From Aquilaria yunnanensis (Eukaryota; Streptophyta; Magnoliopsida; Malvales; Thymelaeaceae), in NCBI GenBank assembly GCA_039654915.1, contig CM077599.1, positions 24,985,501 through 25,049,500 on the forward strand: a stretch of 64,000 nt of DNA. Reading direction: 5' to 3'. The translations under genes and the position numbers were made by a program. Below are positions 1 to 11,369 of the stretch, one piece after another (within the stretch, counting starts at the first letter, position 1; every line of letters starts with the position of its first letter). The notes beneath the pieces are model-generated. The model was given only the letters and a program-made list of their open reading frames with translations. It ran no database searches and was not told the origin of the DNA.

Positions 1-253
1 TGCAAAATTTATTAAAAAAATGCTGTATATTATAATTTGATTAGATACAAAGTTAAAATTAAGGATACCATTATTCTATGTCAAATTTTTACATCTATAC
101 ACATAATCCTCGTCCAAGAAACACAAATTGGAACAAGCATATGATTGGGGAAAAATGGGGTGTGAAGTCATGAGACATGAGAACAGTTAGCTTTTTTCAT
201 GATATATTCCTCCTTTTCTTACTTTTTCTCCTCACAAGCCACACTTAGCGCAG

Positions 254-261
254 TATAAATA
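254..261 (+). promoter_or_regulatory. Putative TATA box of the TFL1/CEN-like gene
   Basis: A TATAAATA octamer lies about 155 bases before the ATG at 416. The spacing would leave a leader of roughly 125 nt, and this is the only good TATA match directly upstream. Inferred from sequence only. Confidence 0.5.
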
Positions 262-367
262 TGGGTGTTAATTACAAACCAGTAACCTGTAAGAAACCTT
301 CCAACAGGAGGCAAGAAACATAAAAATATCCTATCTCTTGAGAGAAATCTTTCAGCTCCTGAATCAA

Positions 368-415
368 AAAAGAAAGAAAGAAAGAAGAAAGAAAGAAGAA
401 AGAAAGAAAGAAAAA
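368..415 (+). repeat. GAAA/GAA purine tract in the TFL1/CEN-like 5' leader
   Basis: An almost pure purine run of AAAG and GAA units ends directly at the start codon at 416. It probably lies in the transcribed leader because the TATA-like box is further upstream. It is a microsatellite, so its length may vary between alleles; any effect on translation is speculation. Confidence 0.7.
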
Positions 416-2264
416 ATGTCTGCAGATCCTCTTGTGGTGGGAAGGGTTGTTGGGGATGTCATTGATCATTTTAGGCCATCTGTGAAAACGACTGTGACTT
501 ACAACTCCAACAAGCAGGTCTTCAATGGCCATGAATTCTTCCCTTCTGCTGTTACTCAGAAACCAAAGGTTGAGGTCCATGGAGGGGATATGAGGTCCTT
601 CTTTACCCTGGTAATTATGAAAATTTATTTTAACCTACTTAACTTGTATTTACTCTTCCATACTTATTCTTAAATATTTGTGATCCTGCTGTTAATTAAA
701 TAGATGAGTTAATTAATCTCAGGTGATGACTGATCCTGATGTTCCTGGTCCTAGTGACCCATACTTGAGGGAGCATTTGCACTGGTAATATACATATTAT
801 TGGTGTGAGTTTTCAGTGTACTTATTCGGATGTTTGTCAGTGTACTTATTCGGATGGTTGTCCACCCCCCCCCCCCCCCCCCCCCCCCCCCGCCCAAAAA
901 AAAAGAAAAAAAAAACATACTAAATATTACAACTTTAAGAGGGAGGAAAATAGACCTTGGTGCTTACGCTTGTTATTGGGCCAGATTTAAAGTTGCTAGT
1001 AGATCTATGGTCGTATGAGTGATGGTGGTAGTTTAGACGTTTTGGATGAATTGGAAAATCAAGAGAAAGAATTACATGTTGGTTCAATTTTAAGACAATG
1101 TTCACTAGTCAACATAATCCTAATTAATTAAGGCTTTAATTGTGATTGATGCACTTACATATAGTACTACTTTCATCCCATATTCTTTTCACCATCTATT
1201 TTTCAGTAATTAATCTATAATTTTTTATTTTCAACATTTTAGTATATAAATGAAGAATTTTTATATAAAAATGATAAATCAAGATATATAATTTCTAAAT
1301 ATATTTTTTTTAATTTTTTTTAAACAAATACTAATATAAATAAATTCAAGTCAAATTAAGTGAAAAAGTCAAATAGTGCAAAGAATATGGGATGAAAGGA
1401 GTATAATATATATGTCTCCATGATATTATGTGCTTAAATTTTTACAACAAACTGAGAGGGTAAGAGTATGATTGAATAGTATATTTTGAACAACATAATA
1501 AGCTAAAATATGTAAATATTATGTATATAACCTCCTGTTTGCAAATGACCTTTTTGTGATAGTGATATTTTGTATTATGTACTATGAAGAGTTATTAATG
1601 GTACGAAGAACTTATTGGCCTAGTTCATATTCACTATCTACACCTAACATACCCACTACTTACTTAAAATGTAACAAATCCTCAAGTACTAGTTAGGATT
1701 GGAACCCTTCCCACACAAATGATATGGTAGTTCTCATGCAAATGAGACAACATTAATTTGATCAGAAAACGTTTGATCAACTAATACGCCTAACATTTTT
1801 CTTCTGTCTAATGTTTTGTTTCATATATAGGATTGTGACAGACATCCCAGGAACAACCGATGTCACCTTTGGTAATAAATCCTCTTATCCATATTTATAT
1901 ATCTATTAGTTGGGAATTAAGCTATGTACAAATGTTTCTTTGTTTTAGGATCAATATTATAGAAATGTAAGTAGAAAAGAAATTAAAAATACATATTAAG
2001 ATGATATTAGATAAGATTTGAAATACAATAAATATGAGCGCAGGAAGAGAGGTGGTGGGGTATGAGATGCCGAGGCCAAACATAGGGATTCACAGGTTCG
2101 TCTTCGTGCTGTTCAAGCAGAAGGGACGGCAGACGGTGAAGAGAGGTCCGCAGTCGAGGGATCAGTTCGACACCAGGATGTTTGCGGCGGAGAACGACCT
2201 CGGCCTCCCCGTCGCCGCCGTCTACTTCAACTGCCAACGGGAAACCGCCGCAAGAAGACGCTAG
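416..2264 (+). CDS. CEN: TFL1/CENTRORADIALIS-like PEBP protein (four exons)
   Basis: Phosphatidylethanolamine-binding protein of the TFL1/CEN clade. In characterised plants these proteins act with bZIP factor FD in shoot meristems to repress flowering and keep inflorescences indeterminate. Exons are 416-610, 723-784, 1831-1871 and 2044-2264 (195, 62, 41, 221 nt), giving 172 aa with GT-AG introns; the 62 and 41 nt middle exons are typical of the family. The ligand-pocket motif DPDVP is at residues 69-73 and GIHR at 114-117. His83, in REHLHW, corresponds to the TFL1-type His (FT has Tyr), and Asp139, in SRDQF, to the TFL1 Asp (FT has Gln), so a repressor rather than a florigen is expected. The C-terminus ETAARRR is CEN-like. 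The start is the ATG right after a purine tract. Intron 2 is about 1 kb and carries a poly-C run and a MITE. Clade assignment is firm; the CEN versus TFL1 name is less so. Confidence 0.93.
814..861 (+). repeat. Two tandem 24-bp units in TFL1-like intron 2
   Basis: The unit starting CAGTGTACTTATTCGGATG occurs at 814-837 and 838-861 with a single base difference, directly before the poly-C tract. It lies 30 bases inside intron 2. Confidence 0.8.
865..910 (+). repeat. Poly-C tract followed by poly-A tract
   Basis: Twenty-seven consecutive C (865-891), then GCCC, then A-rich sequence. It lies in intron 2 of the TFL1-like gene. Runs like this are prone to slippage and assembly error. The opposite strand is a G-run that could form a quadruplex. 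Confidence 0.85.
1167..1401. mobile_element. Stowaway-like MITE in TFL1-like intron 2
   Basis: About 235 bp. Its ends are inverted copies reading CTACTTTCATCCCATATTC on the left and the complement of GAATATGGGATGAAAGGAG on the right, flanked by TA dinucleotides (1165-1166, 1402-1403). The AT-rich interior has no ORF. The ends resemble the CTCCCTCCRTYCC end of Stowaway (Tc1/mariner) MITEs. Confidence 0.75.
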
Positions 2265-2445
2265 CTAGCTAATAATTAATGATATGTGTAAACTAATTAA
2301 TAAATTAAGCAGCCAGCTAGCTAGCTAGCTAGCGCAGCATGCAGGTGCCGATTTAGAGACTACTTAATTATATGTCTTAGCTAGAATAAAACAGCTAAAT
2401 ATGTCTTGGCTAGAATAAATAAATGTATATATTAATTACTAGCTA

Positions 2446-2676
2446 CTGCCCAGTCCCAATTCTTTGTACCATTTCAGTTTTATTTTTTTACTTATATTTG
2501 AATTTAATTTATTTATATTAATAATTATTAAAAAAGTTTTAAAAATTTATATTTAGAAATCACAAGATTTATAGTTTTTAAATATTTAAAAAAAAAATTA
2601 ATAAATATCAATATAAACAAATTTAAGTTAAATTTAAGCAAAAAATTGAAATAATTCAAAGAACTTAAAACGGTAG
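2446..2676. mobile_element. Stowaway-like MITE just downstream of the TFL1-like gene
   Basis: About 231 bp with inverted ends: CTGCCCAGTCCCAATTCTTTG on the left, matched on the right by the complement of CAAAGAACTTAAAACGGTAG. TA flanks at 2444-2445 and 2677-2678. It starts about 180 bp after the stop codon, close to AATAAA motifs near 2382 and 2409, so it may touch the 3' UTR. The interior resembles the MITE at 38876-39097. Confidence 0.65.
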
Positions 2677-2678
2677 TA

Positions 2679-3446
2679 TGTTTTGTAGTTGTATACCATG
2701 CCTACTTCATTTTGGTTCATCATCCAACTCTGAAACATGAGATTAGAATATCACACAAACAAGCCTGTGCATATAAGACTCATGATGAAGATAATAAGAA
2801 TATGAGGACGGAAAGAAACCTAAAACAAGCAGCGGTTTGAAACTTATTAATGCTCAATTTTTCAATTTAAGAGAACACAATTTAATTTTCAAAATTTGCT
2901 GTTTTATTTAGTTATGATTTTTTTTTTTTTGTTAGTCTATATCTGCGGCTTTCCCCTGCCCCAAGTGTCCCAAAAGTTAGCAAAAAAGTATAGGTTTTTC
3001 AAACATTATGGCCGCATGTAATTTTGACCAAGCTCTGGTGAAGTAATTAATTGTAATTCTTTTGAATCATAAGAACAACTCAAAAGAGTCAAATTAATTA
3101 ATCCTTAAGCCCACTCTTCATTTCAGATATGTCCTTTATTATATTTCTTTTTTTTGCTAGTGATCCAGGGGATTGGCCAGCAACTTTGGTTCACAGTACT
3201 TTTTCCCCCGTTTGACAAGTCAGTCCCTGAAAAGTTTATCGATATCTGGCAAGGCAAACTGTAGTATGGAAAATAGCTGGCTAGTTTTACGAGAAAACAT
3301 GGAAAGAAATGTATTATACCCTTTTATGGAGGGTTTCCGAACATGCAAAAGGGGAAACCAGCAACGTACTAACACATTTGTCAGCTATGACAAAAAACAG
3401 TAAAGCTCCCAAAAGCAGCTAAGCATACTTGTAACTTGTGGCAGAA
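2679..3446. other. Intergenic AT-rich stretch, nothing recognised
   Basis: No coding frame, repeat pair or RNA gene was recognised between the MITE after the TFL1-like gene and the first long-inverted-repeat element. Confidence 0.5.
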
Positions 3447-3455
3447 TTTTTTTTT

Positions 3456-4483
3456 GCCTAAATAACTATTGCTCCCCTAAACTATAGTGACTCAAATAAT
3501 TTACCCCCTGAACTATGAATCAAATCAACTTGAACCCTCAATTTTAAGAAAGAGATCACTTTGGCCCTTTGACTTAAATATCTAACATCTGACCTAACAT
3601 TTGTCTATTTATGAAACGGAAAAACCATGTAATAGTCACTCAAATTTGTATTTGTTCTTATTTTCCCTCTCAGCTTTCATCTCTAACATCTAAGCTACCA
3701 CCTTCAGTTAGCCGTCATTCGTCACCTTCGATGAGCTTAGCCAACGAATGCCCTGCCAGTTTTCTTCACCTCTATTCTTCACTGCCAACAGGCCCAGCCA
3801 ATTCACATCCCCTGCCGACTTTTTTGACCGCATTATTGCCGACAGATTCATCAAGGACTTCTCCAAATGCATCGATGTCTTTTCCTTGACACCGATTCCC
3901 TTTCCCTCTCCATGCCCTAGTCATCACTTTCCTTCGATCACCAGTACACTCTCACTATGCCCGTGCTCCAACCCCCCTCCGCGGACCCCCTTGCTTCATC
4001 CGATGACTTCCTCTGCCTATGGGACCTCCATTCAACTTAAGCAATTTGTGTCTCTTCGGCATTGCCACTAAATCAAACCACATCTAACCTCATCGTCGTG
4101 TCGCTCCTAACTCACCCAACCCTGTTCGGCCTTTGATTGTTGCTGGAGAAATAGAGCCCGAGATTAGACCCATCACCTGACCCATTTTTGTTCGTGAACA
4201 GTGAAAGCAACCCAATTTCACTTAATCACATTTTAAGTCCCTGAGCTCATGTTCTTTAGTAAGTTTGTCCTTAATGTTTAATGTTTGTGCAATTAGACAC
4301 TGGTAACATTCTAAAACTGACGAAGTACATGTCACGGCACGGCATATGACTGATTTACAAAGTTAAAGGACCAAAGTGATCCCTCCCTTTCTCAAAGTTT
4401 AGGGTTCGAGTTGATCCGATTCATAGTTCAGGGGGTAAATTGTTCGAGTCACTATAGTTCAGGGAAGCAATAGGTATTTAGGC
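3456..4483. mobile_element. Non-autonomous long-TIR element, MULE-like (A)
   Basis: The left end GCCTAAATAACTATTGCT and the right end (complement of AGCAATAGGTATTTAGGC) start inverted arms of about 130 bp; both contain a stretch reading CCCCTRAACTATAGTGACTC on the appropriate strand. It is flanked by T runs (nine T at 3447-3455, ten T at 4485-4494), consistent with a 9-bp duplication in a T tract. The 400-500 bp core (about 3650-4180) is pyrimidine-rich and more GC-rich than its surroundings, but I recognise no protein. No transposase is present. MULE assignment rests on TIR length and TSD size. Confidence 0.65.
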
Positions 4484-4494
4484 CTTTTTTTTTT

Positions 4495-5622
4495 GCCACA
4501 CTATACATTTCGCCCCTAAACTTGACCAACTTATGCTAGTTGGTCCATGATTCAATACTTAATAAATATAAGTCCCTGAACTTCAAAAAAACTATTCGAG
4601 TTAATCCATTAGCTCATTGTTGGAAAAATTGCAAAAGCCCTCTTTATCTCTTTTATTTTGGCAGAAAAAGAACTTTTAGTTTAAAATCATTCAAATAAAC
4701 TATCTTCTCCACCTACGATGAAAGTAGGGATTGTAGGATTGGGTTTGAGTTGAAACCTGATTTTTATAGTATATCCCTATAACCCTCACCCAACTTTATT
4801 CTATTCATAACCTAAACCGATCCTAACCTGATTTATATTAGGTTAGAGCCATGTTGACCTGACATTTCCAATAGGTCAAGGAAAAGTTTGATCTTACTCC
4901 ATTTTTTGCTTACTAAATTAAAGATATTTAAAAAGTCCTACAAATCCTCCATGTCATAATTTTATTGCAGTTGAATAAATAAGCATGACATCCATACTTC
5001 ACCATTTACTCAAGTACTATGTAAAAATTTGTACTAAAATTTTTGTATAATTAATATTTTTCAATCTGACCTTATTAGTAGCTAATTTGAAGTCACACTT
5101 ATCAATTGAATGGTTACTAAGAAGGGAGCATTGAATTATAAGGGAGTCAAGTGTCTTTAAACCTTGAGAAGACAACCCATGAATATTGTGTGCCATACTT
5201 AAGTCAAGATGCCAAAGGAATGGAGTTACTACTGAATTGAATTAGCATGAAAAATAATAAACTAGATGAAGCTAGTATAGAACAATAGAAAAAAGATGTG
5301 GGGCAAGTGATGCAATTTGTATACTTGCTCTAAAAACTCAACTCCACGTTTTCATCCTCATTAACTCCAAATTCCATTTTAACTCCAACTTTCATTTTAA
5401 TGATAGAGGAGATAGCTTATTTGAATAATTTTAAACTAAAAATGCTAGTTGTACAGACTAAAAAATAATGAGGGAGATTATAATTTTTCCATCAATATTT
5501 TCTAAGTTAATGGACTTACTTGCATAGTTTCTCGAAGTTCGGGACTAATATTCGCTGAGTATTGAGTTATGGATCAACTCACATGAGTTAGGTAAATTCA
5601 GGGGCTAAATGCATAGTTTGGC
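4495..5622. mobile_element. Non-autonomous long-TIR foldback element (B)
   Basis: Inverted arms of roughly 220-270 bp. The left starts GCCACACTATACATTTCGCC and the right, on the opposite strand, GCCAAACTATGCATTTAGCC. The arms continue with corresponding text, ending near GTTTAAAATCATTCAAATAA on the left. The flanks are T-rich (4485-4494 and 5624-5633). It abuts element A across one T tract. The core (about 4720-5400) has no ORF. Confidence 0.65.
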
Positions 5623-6979
5623 CTTTTTCTTTTGATCAACTAGCTCTTTCAGTTTTCCACTTGATCATTACCCAAGCCCCGTAAGTCTAAGGGTGGCAAT
5701 GAGTAGAATTGATCTCAAACAATTTTGATTTAAGCTCGCTATAGTGAGGCTCAAGCTTAACTCAATGAGTGTTCATATATATGGTTGGATAGGCTCGATG
5801 CTCAATTGAAAGACTTGATAAATGCAGTGTAGTTTGAGCTCAATTAGGCATACTCGTGCTTAAGCTCATTCCAATATAATTATGTTTTAAAATTAGCTAA
5901 TCATATTTGGTGGCTCTAATGAAAAACTAAATATATTTACATTGATATTATAAAAGGATCGATAGACTTAAAAATCTATCGAACTGAATATTAACTTGCT
6001 CAAGCCTGATTCAATAAGAGATTTGAATCTTAAAACTGGCTCAAGGTCAAAGCTCAATAAACTTGGTTTGTTAATCGCAAAATCAATGTCCAGCTCGAGG
6101 TGAAATCAATATTTTTTTTTCTCTATATTACTCTAGTTCTGATTTATAACTAGTCAGAATTATACTCCATTCTACATTTGAGGATGGTTAAACGAAATCT
6201 ATTTACCCTTTTGAAAATAGGAGAACGAGTATTTTAAACAAATCTTATTGGATAATCTCTTCTTCCGTTTTAATTTGATACTCAAAAACCAAAGTCATTA
6301 CAATACAATTGCAATACAGTTGAGTTGAAAAAGAATTTTACGATGAAGACATTAAAATATTTATTAGAAGATAGGTATTACATTATTTAAATTATTATTT
6401 GAAAAGTTAATGTCAGCAATTTAACAAACACCGTGAAAATAATTTAAAGACTTTCATGGAGTATTTTCACTCAAGCATCAGAAGTTTTTAAATTTACTAA
6501 TTAGTAATTTCATGCACAACTTCTCTTCCCATATGTGATTCTTCCTCTCCTATTTATGTCTCAATATTGCTCAACTGTGATCATTTTACAATTTATAAAA
6601 ATTATATATGTAAGCCAATTAAGGATACATACATACATACATATATATATATACACGAGAAGCCGAGTTAGGCATTAACACATAATTGCTTTCGACAAAC
6701 TTGAAGTTGATATAAAAAAAAAATCAGTCTTTTTTTTTTTTTTTTGCATAAGCAAATGGGTAGGGAGGGGCGAATGCAAATATCAATAAAATTTATATAT
6801 AAAGTTAACTTTATATAAATTACAAGAAAAAATGTACTAAAATTATAACTCGAGCTCTTACGACTAAAAATATTGAAAGTAACTAATTTCAATCTCCACA
6901 ACCATGTATTAATTTAATGAAATCCACTAAAATTAATAACAAAAATAAAAAGATAAAAAAAATTGTAAAAGTCACTTAC
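5623..6979. other. AT-rich intergenic stretch with possible old hAT-type MITE debris
   Basis: No gene. Around 5690-6090 the text AAGGGTGGCAATGAG followed by repeated GAGCTCAA/AAGCTCA-like words recalls old plant hAT-derived MITEs, but I could not find matching ends. A TACA/TA microsatellite lies at about 6627-6655. The rest shows nothing recognisable. Confidence 0.35.
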
Positions 6980-7128
6980 AGAAATTAGACGGTGGGAGGC
7001 ATAGATAATGGAGAAGTTGTAATTGATGGAAGCGGCATAAGTCTTTTCATCTATTTCACTTTCTAGAGATTCTTGAGCTCAAGCATCTTCACTTGATAAT
7101 GCCTCTAAATTTCGCTTTAGGCACTTAT
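6980..7128 (-). pseudogene. Possible exon fragment, unknown gene
   Basis: On the minus strand about 50 codons read open except for one TGA. The reading has an acidic Ser/Glu-rich part (LEALSSEDA, then QESLESEIDEKTYAAS) and is followed at the low-coordinate side by a donor-like GTAAGTGAC. Its composition is more protein-like than its surroundings. I do not recognise the family; it could be a gene fragment carried by a transposon, or chance. Confidence 0.25.
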
Positions 7129-7149
7129 TGTAAAAAAAAAAAAAATCAG

Positions 7150-10100
7150 ATATTGCTTGAAGAGAGATTGGCGGGCGGATGAAATGAAAGGGTCATACTT
7201 CTATGCCTTGCTTATTAGTCCCTTTGGATCTCTCTAAGAACTTAAAGCAAACTAGACCTAGTTGGGATTCTGAATACGAGAACTAGTTGATTTCCTGAAT
7301 TTCAAAAGAGCTTGATGGGCTATTCCGTCTCTTTTAATTATTTTGGTTACTTTAGCTAATGTTGATGGTTGTGCTTCAGATACTTCTATTTTAAGTACCA
7401 AGGGACGAGTATCTTCTTTTGTGGTTGATCATTTTTCTCAAGATTGTGGAGATGTAAGCTTTCTTTCTTCCCAACATCGACACAACTTTGAGCTAGTAGC
7501 TAATGTTACCTTTAGCTTTAATTTGGGATAAGGATTTTCAGGGTTTGTTCCTCAACAAACCCCAGAGTCACCATGAGGATTATGAGCTTTAACTGTTTTG
7601 GTTTGGGTCAGGCTACCATAATTCACCATTTGCAGTCACTTGTTCGACATCACCAACCCAATCTTTTGTTTATAATGGAAATGTTGCTACTAATGTAAAT
7701 AGTTCACTTTGGTGATTAGGCTATGATGAACAAGTAGTAGTTGATGCTTCTAGAAGAAGTGAAAGGCTGTGGCTCGGGTGGTGTTTATCTTATTGCACTT
7801 GCCAACTTTTGTTTAGTAATATCCACCTTATTTTGCTGAATGCCCGGGATGAATTAAGCCATCATTGGTAAATTGTTTGTGTGTATTGGCATCCTAAAGT
7901 GGAGTTTCGTCGTCAAACCTAGAATAGTTTGCTAGAGGTTCTTTCTAATTATCAAGGACCTTAACTCATTGTTGAAGATTTCAACCAAGTTCTCTGTGAA
8001 TCGGAAAAAAAAATGGGGAAAATGCATGTATTTTCCCAAGTGTGGAACATCTACTTTCTTTCTTAGATTCGTTATCTCTTATGTAGCTCCCGCATGGTGG
8101 TCCTCGCTATACATGGTCAAATCTCCAACAAGGTGAAAATCTAGTGATGAAAATCTTGGACAAAGCATCTGTAAATTCAAAATGGTTGGATATGTTTCCA
8201 AGAGTTAATTTTATTAGCCTCAGCATACAGTGGTTAGATTATGTCCCTTTTTTCTTTGATACTAATCCTAACCACCTTTTTTTATCACTGCCCATGAAAA
8301 TTCGAGGCTTTTTTGCTCCATTATATCCATAGTACAAATAGATAATTAAATCTTCTTGGCAGATTAGAGTTTAGGGCTCTTTTTCATTTTGGGTAACATC
8401 CAAGTATAATGCCATTGTCCTAGCTCTTCACAGATGGAGCAAATCTTATATTGGTAATATTTCTACTCAACTTCGTGAGATGGAAGAAAGCCATCACCAA
8501 ATCCAACAACTCTTAAATTCTCTTGATCATCAAGCTAGGGTCTAAGAGATGTAAAAACAACATGTTTCACTATTGGCGGCTGGGCAAATTCTTTGGGCTC
8601 ATAAAGCAAACGTCAAATGGCTTGCTTGTGGAGACTCGAATACACAATTCTTTCACCAAGCCATAAAGAATAGACGCATACACCCTTAAATTGTTACTAT
8701 TCAAACAGATGATAACCAATGGCTCTATAATGATGATGGTATTTGAGGACATATATGGTCGACCTTTGTTGCCCGTTTCAACCCTCTTTATAAAGACCGG
8801 GGCCTCCACTAAGATGCTTTTTGTGTTGATATTATGTGAACTCTATCTAATACTCAAAGTGCATTCCTATTAGCCCCCTTTACACGAGAGAAAATATGTT
8901 TTAACGGGCTAATTTTAAAGCTCTAGGCCTTGATGGGCGACAAGCGGTTGTCTTTAAACAGTTATAGTGTGCCTTAGGTAATGAGGTGTTAGAGGCTGCT
9001 TTATCATTTCTGTATGGGGGATTCATGCTTAAGTAGGTAAATCGCACTTTCTTAACTCTTATTCCCAAATCCCCTAACACTGGCACTATTGATGATTTCA
9101 AGCCTATTAGTCTATGCAACACATTTTACAAGATTATTGCTAAAGCCATGGTTAATCGTCTAAAACTAGTCTTGCATACACTTGTTTCTCACTACTAAAA
9201 TGCCTTTATTCCGAGCATAAAAATACAATATAATATTATTGTTGCTCATGAACTTCTGAATGTAATTTCCTGTTCCCCCCGTATAGCAGGTCCCTATTCC
9301 TCTAAAGCAATCTTGAGGTTGGATTTCCACAAAGATTATGATAGTCTTTAGTAGTTGTTCATTGAAAAGGTTCTTCATGCCATGCGGATACAGGAAAAGT
9401 AGGTTCATCTTATAATACAGTGTATGACAACTATGTCATACTCGATATCAATTAATGGTTGCACTACCTACTGGCTCTCTCTATTAGCTAGAATTCGTGA
9501 GGGTGATTTATTCTCTCCATATATTTTGTTCCTCTGTGTAAAGGCATTTTCTAGTATATTCTAGAAACTTCAGTTTTTATGAATTATTAGTGACCTTCAT
9601 GCTAACAGGTATGGCCCATAGATTAACCATCTATTTTTTGCTGATGATTGCCTCATTTATTTCTAGCCAACCACTATTGCAGTTTAAGCCCTTAACTAAA
9701 CCCTTCAAGATTTTGAAATTGCAGTATGACAACGCATTAATTATCAAAAGTTATAATGGCTTTTTAGTCGTAATGTCTCAAGTTCCATGAAAAATGATAT
9801 CCTTCAAATATTGCCTTCTCAAGTTAATAATGGGATCTCTACCTATTTAGCTCTTCCATTTTCCCAGGACTTAGGCCGTTAATTTTCTTATCAATTTCTG
9901 ATGGATAAAGTCAACAAACACTTGGCCAACTGGAAGTGAAACTTATTGAATCTTGCGGATCACCTCACTCTTATCCACTCGACCTTTTCTTTTATCCCAA
10001 TCTATATGATGTCCTTATTGAAAATACCAGTGACATTTGCAAATGATTTATCATAGCAATTTGTTCATTTTTTGTGGTTAAGCCCTTCGAAGAAAGACAG

Positions 10101-11314
10101 TCTTCATAGGTGGCATCAAGGGTTGTTACATCTTTCGAAAGGTGTCCGAGGGTTTGAAATCAAAGACCTCAGACTTTTTAATCAAACATTGCTTGCCAAA
10201 ACTTTCTGGCATATGTTCACATGGAACAATACCACATTGGTCTATCAAGTTTTATTTGCAAAATATGGCAATAATCATTCCATTTGGACAGCTAAACTTC
10301 TAGGCAGTGAATCTTTCATATGGTACAGCCTCTTCCACGGAAGATCGCTTCTTAAGGATCATGTCCAATGGCCTGTGGGCATTGGCTCTAAGATTCAGGT
10401 TTTGGAAAACACATAGATTCCAGGAATTTCTCTGGCTCTATTGAATACTATTACAGGGAGTACCCTTAAGGATCCTAATTTATAAGTTGCTAACTTCCTT
10501 CACCCTGCTCAATTGAGTTAGAATCTTCCCCTACTTTAGCAACTCTTGCCATTCCCCCTAGATTGTTCAACTGATTCTCAACATCACCCCCTCCAAACAA
10601 CAACAATCATGATATGATGTTGTGGCTTGGGAGTTTGTTAGGCTATTTCTCTATCAAATAAGGTTACAATCTTGAACTTTGGAAGAAATTGGCATCTTCC
10701 TTGAACTCTACAGGTACCTCCATCTAGTGTGCTCTGTATCTCGAGTTCTCTACTATTGTGAAGTCCTTATGGGCTTCCAATATTCCCAATAAGTTCAAGG
10801 TGTTCTTTATGAAAGTATCTATCGAGAGCATTATCAATGGCAACTACTCTTGCTAATCAGGGTAGTTTCATTGCTCCGACTTATTCTTGTTGTCAAGCAC
10901 CTTTGAAAACAATGTTTCATTTGTTCTGGGAATACCCTGGATCTTGAGATCTATGGGGTAAGTTTTCCTCTCCCCCTTTGCCTGCATCTTTTTCCTCCTT
11001 TAAAACTTGGCTTACTACTCTTTTGAGTCCAAAACTGCATTTTCCAATTGAGTGGTTTCACTTTCTAATTACTACCCTTTAGACTATTTGGATTGGCGTA
11101 ATGAGTGTGTTTTCCAGCATGTAACATTTCATGTTCCATCCTTGCTTGTATGATGAGATAATCTGCTTGCTCAACTCTCTTTGTCTAAAAATATGCGATA
11201 GAAATTGTCTCTAAATATGTACAATTCTCCTCCCACTTTTGTGTCACAGATGGGTTCATAATCAAGATATGCATAAGACTAGCAGTCTAGTTAATTTTGA
11301 TTATAAAAAAAAAA
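7150..11314 (+). mobile_element. Decayed L1-type LINE retrotransposon
   Basis: A near full-length but heavily mutated non-LTR element in plus orientation. From 7573 an endonuclease start reads MRIMSFNCFGLGQAT. Around 9097-9165 a reverse transcriptase segment reads DFKPISLCNTFYKIIAKAM, and the polymerase FADD box is at 9637-9648. Near 10072-10416 the connection/zf-RVT region reads FIWYSLFHGRSLL. The 3' end has the AGACTAGCAGTCTAGTTAAT hairpin-like text and a short A tail ending about 11314. Many stops and frameshifts rule out activity. The 5' boundary is approximate and no target duplication was established. Confidence 0.85.
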
Positions 11315-11369
11315 TTCAAAAATTTTTGTTGTAGCGGTGAGATTTTTTTTTCCCGAGTGAAACAGTAAG

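Noticed and set aside
805..1018. Two overlapping frames with polyproline
   Set aside because: They are products of the C27 tract inside an intron of the TFL1-like gene.
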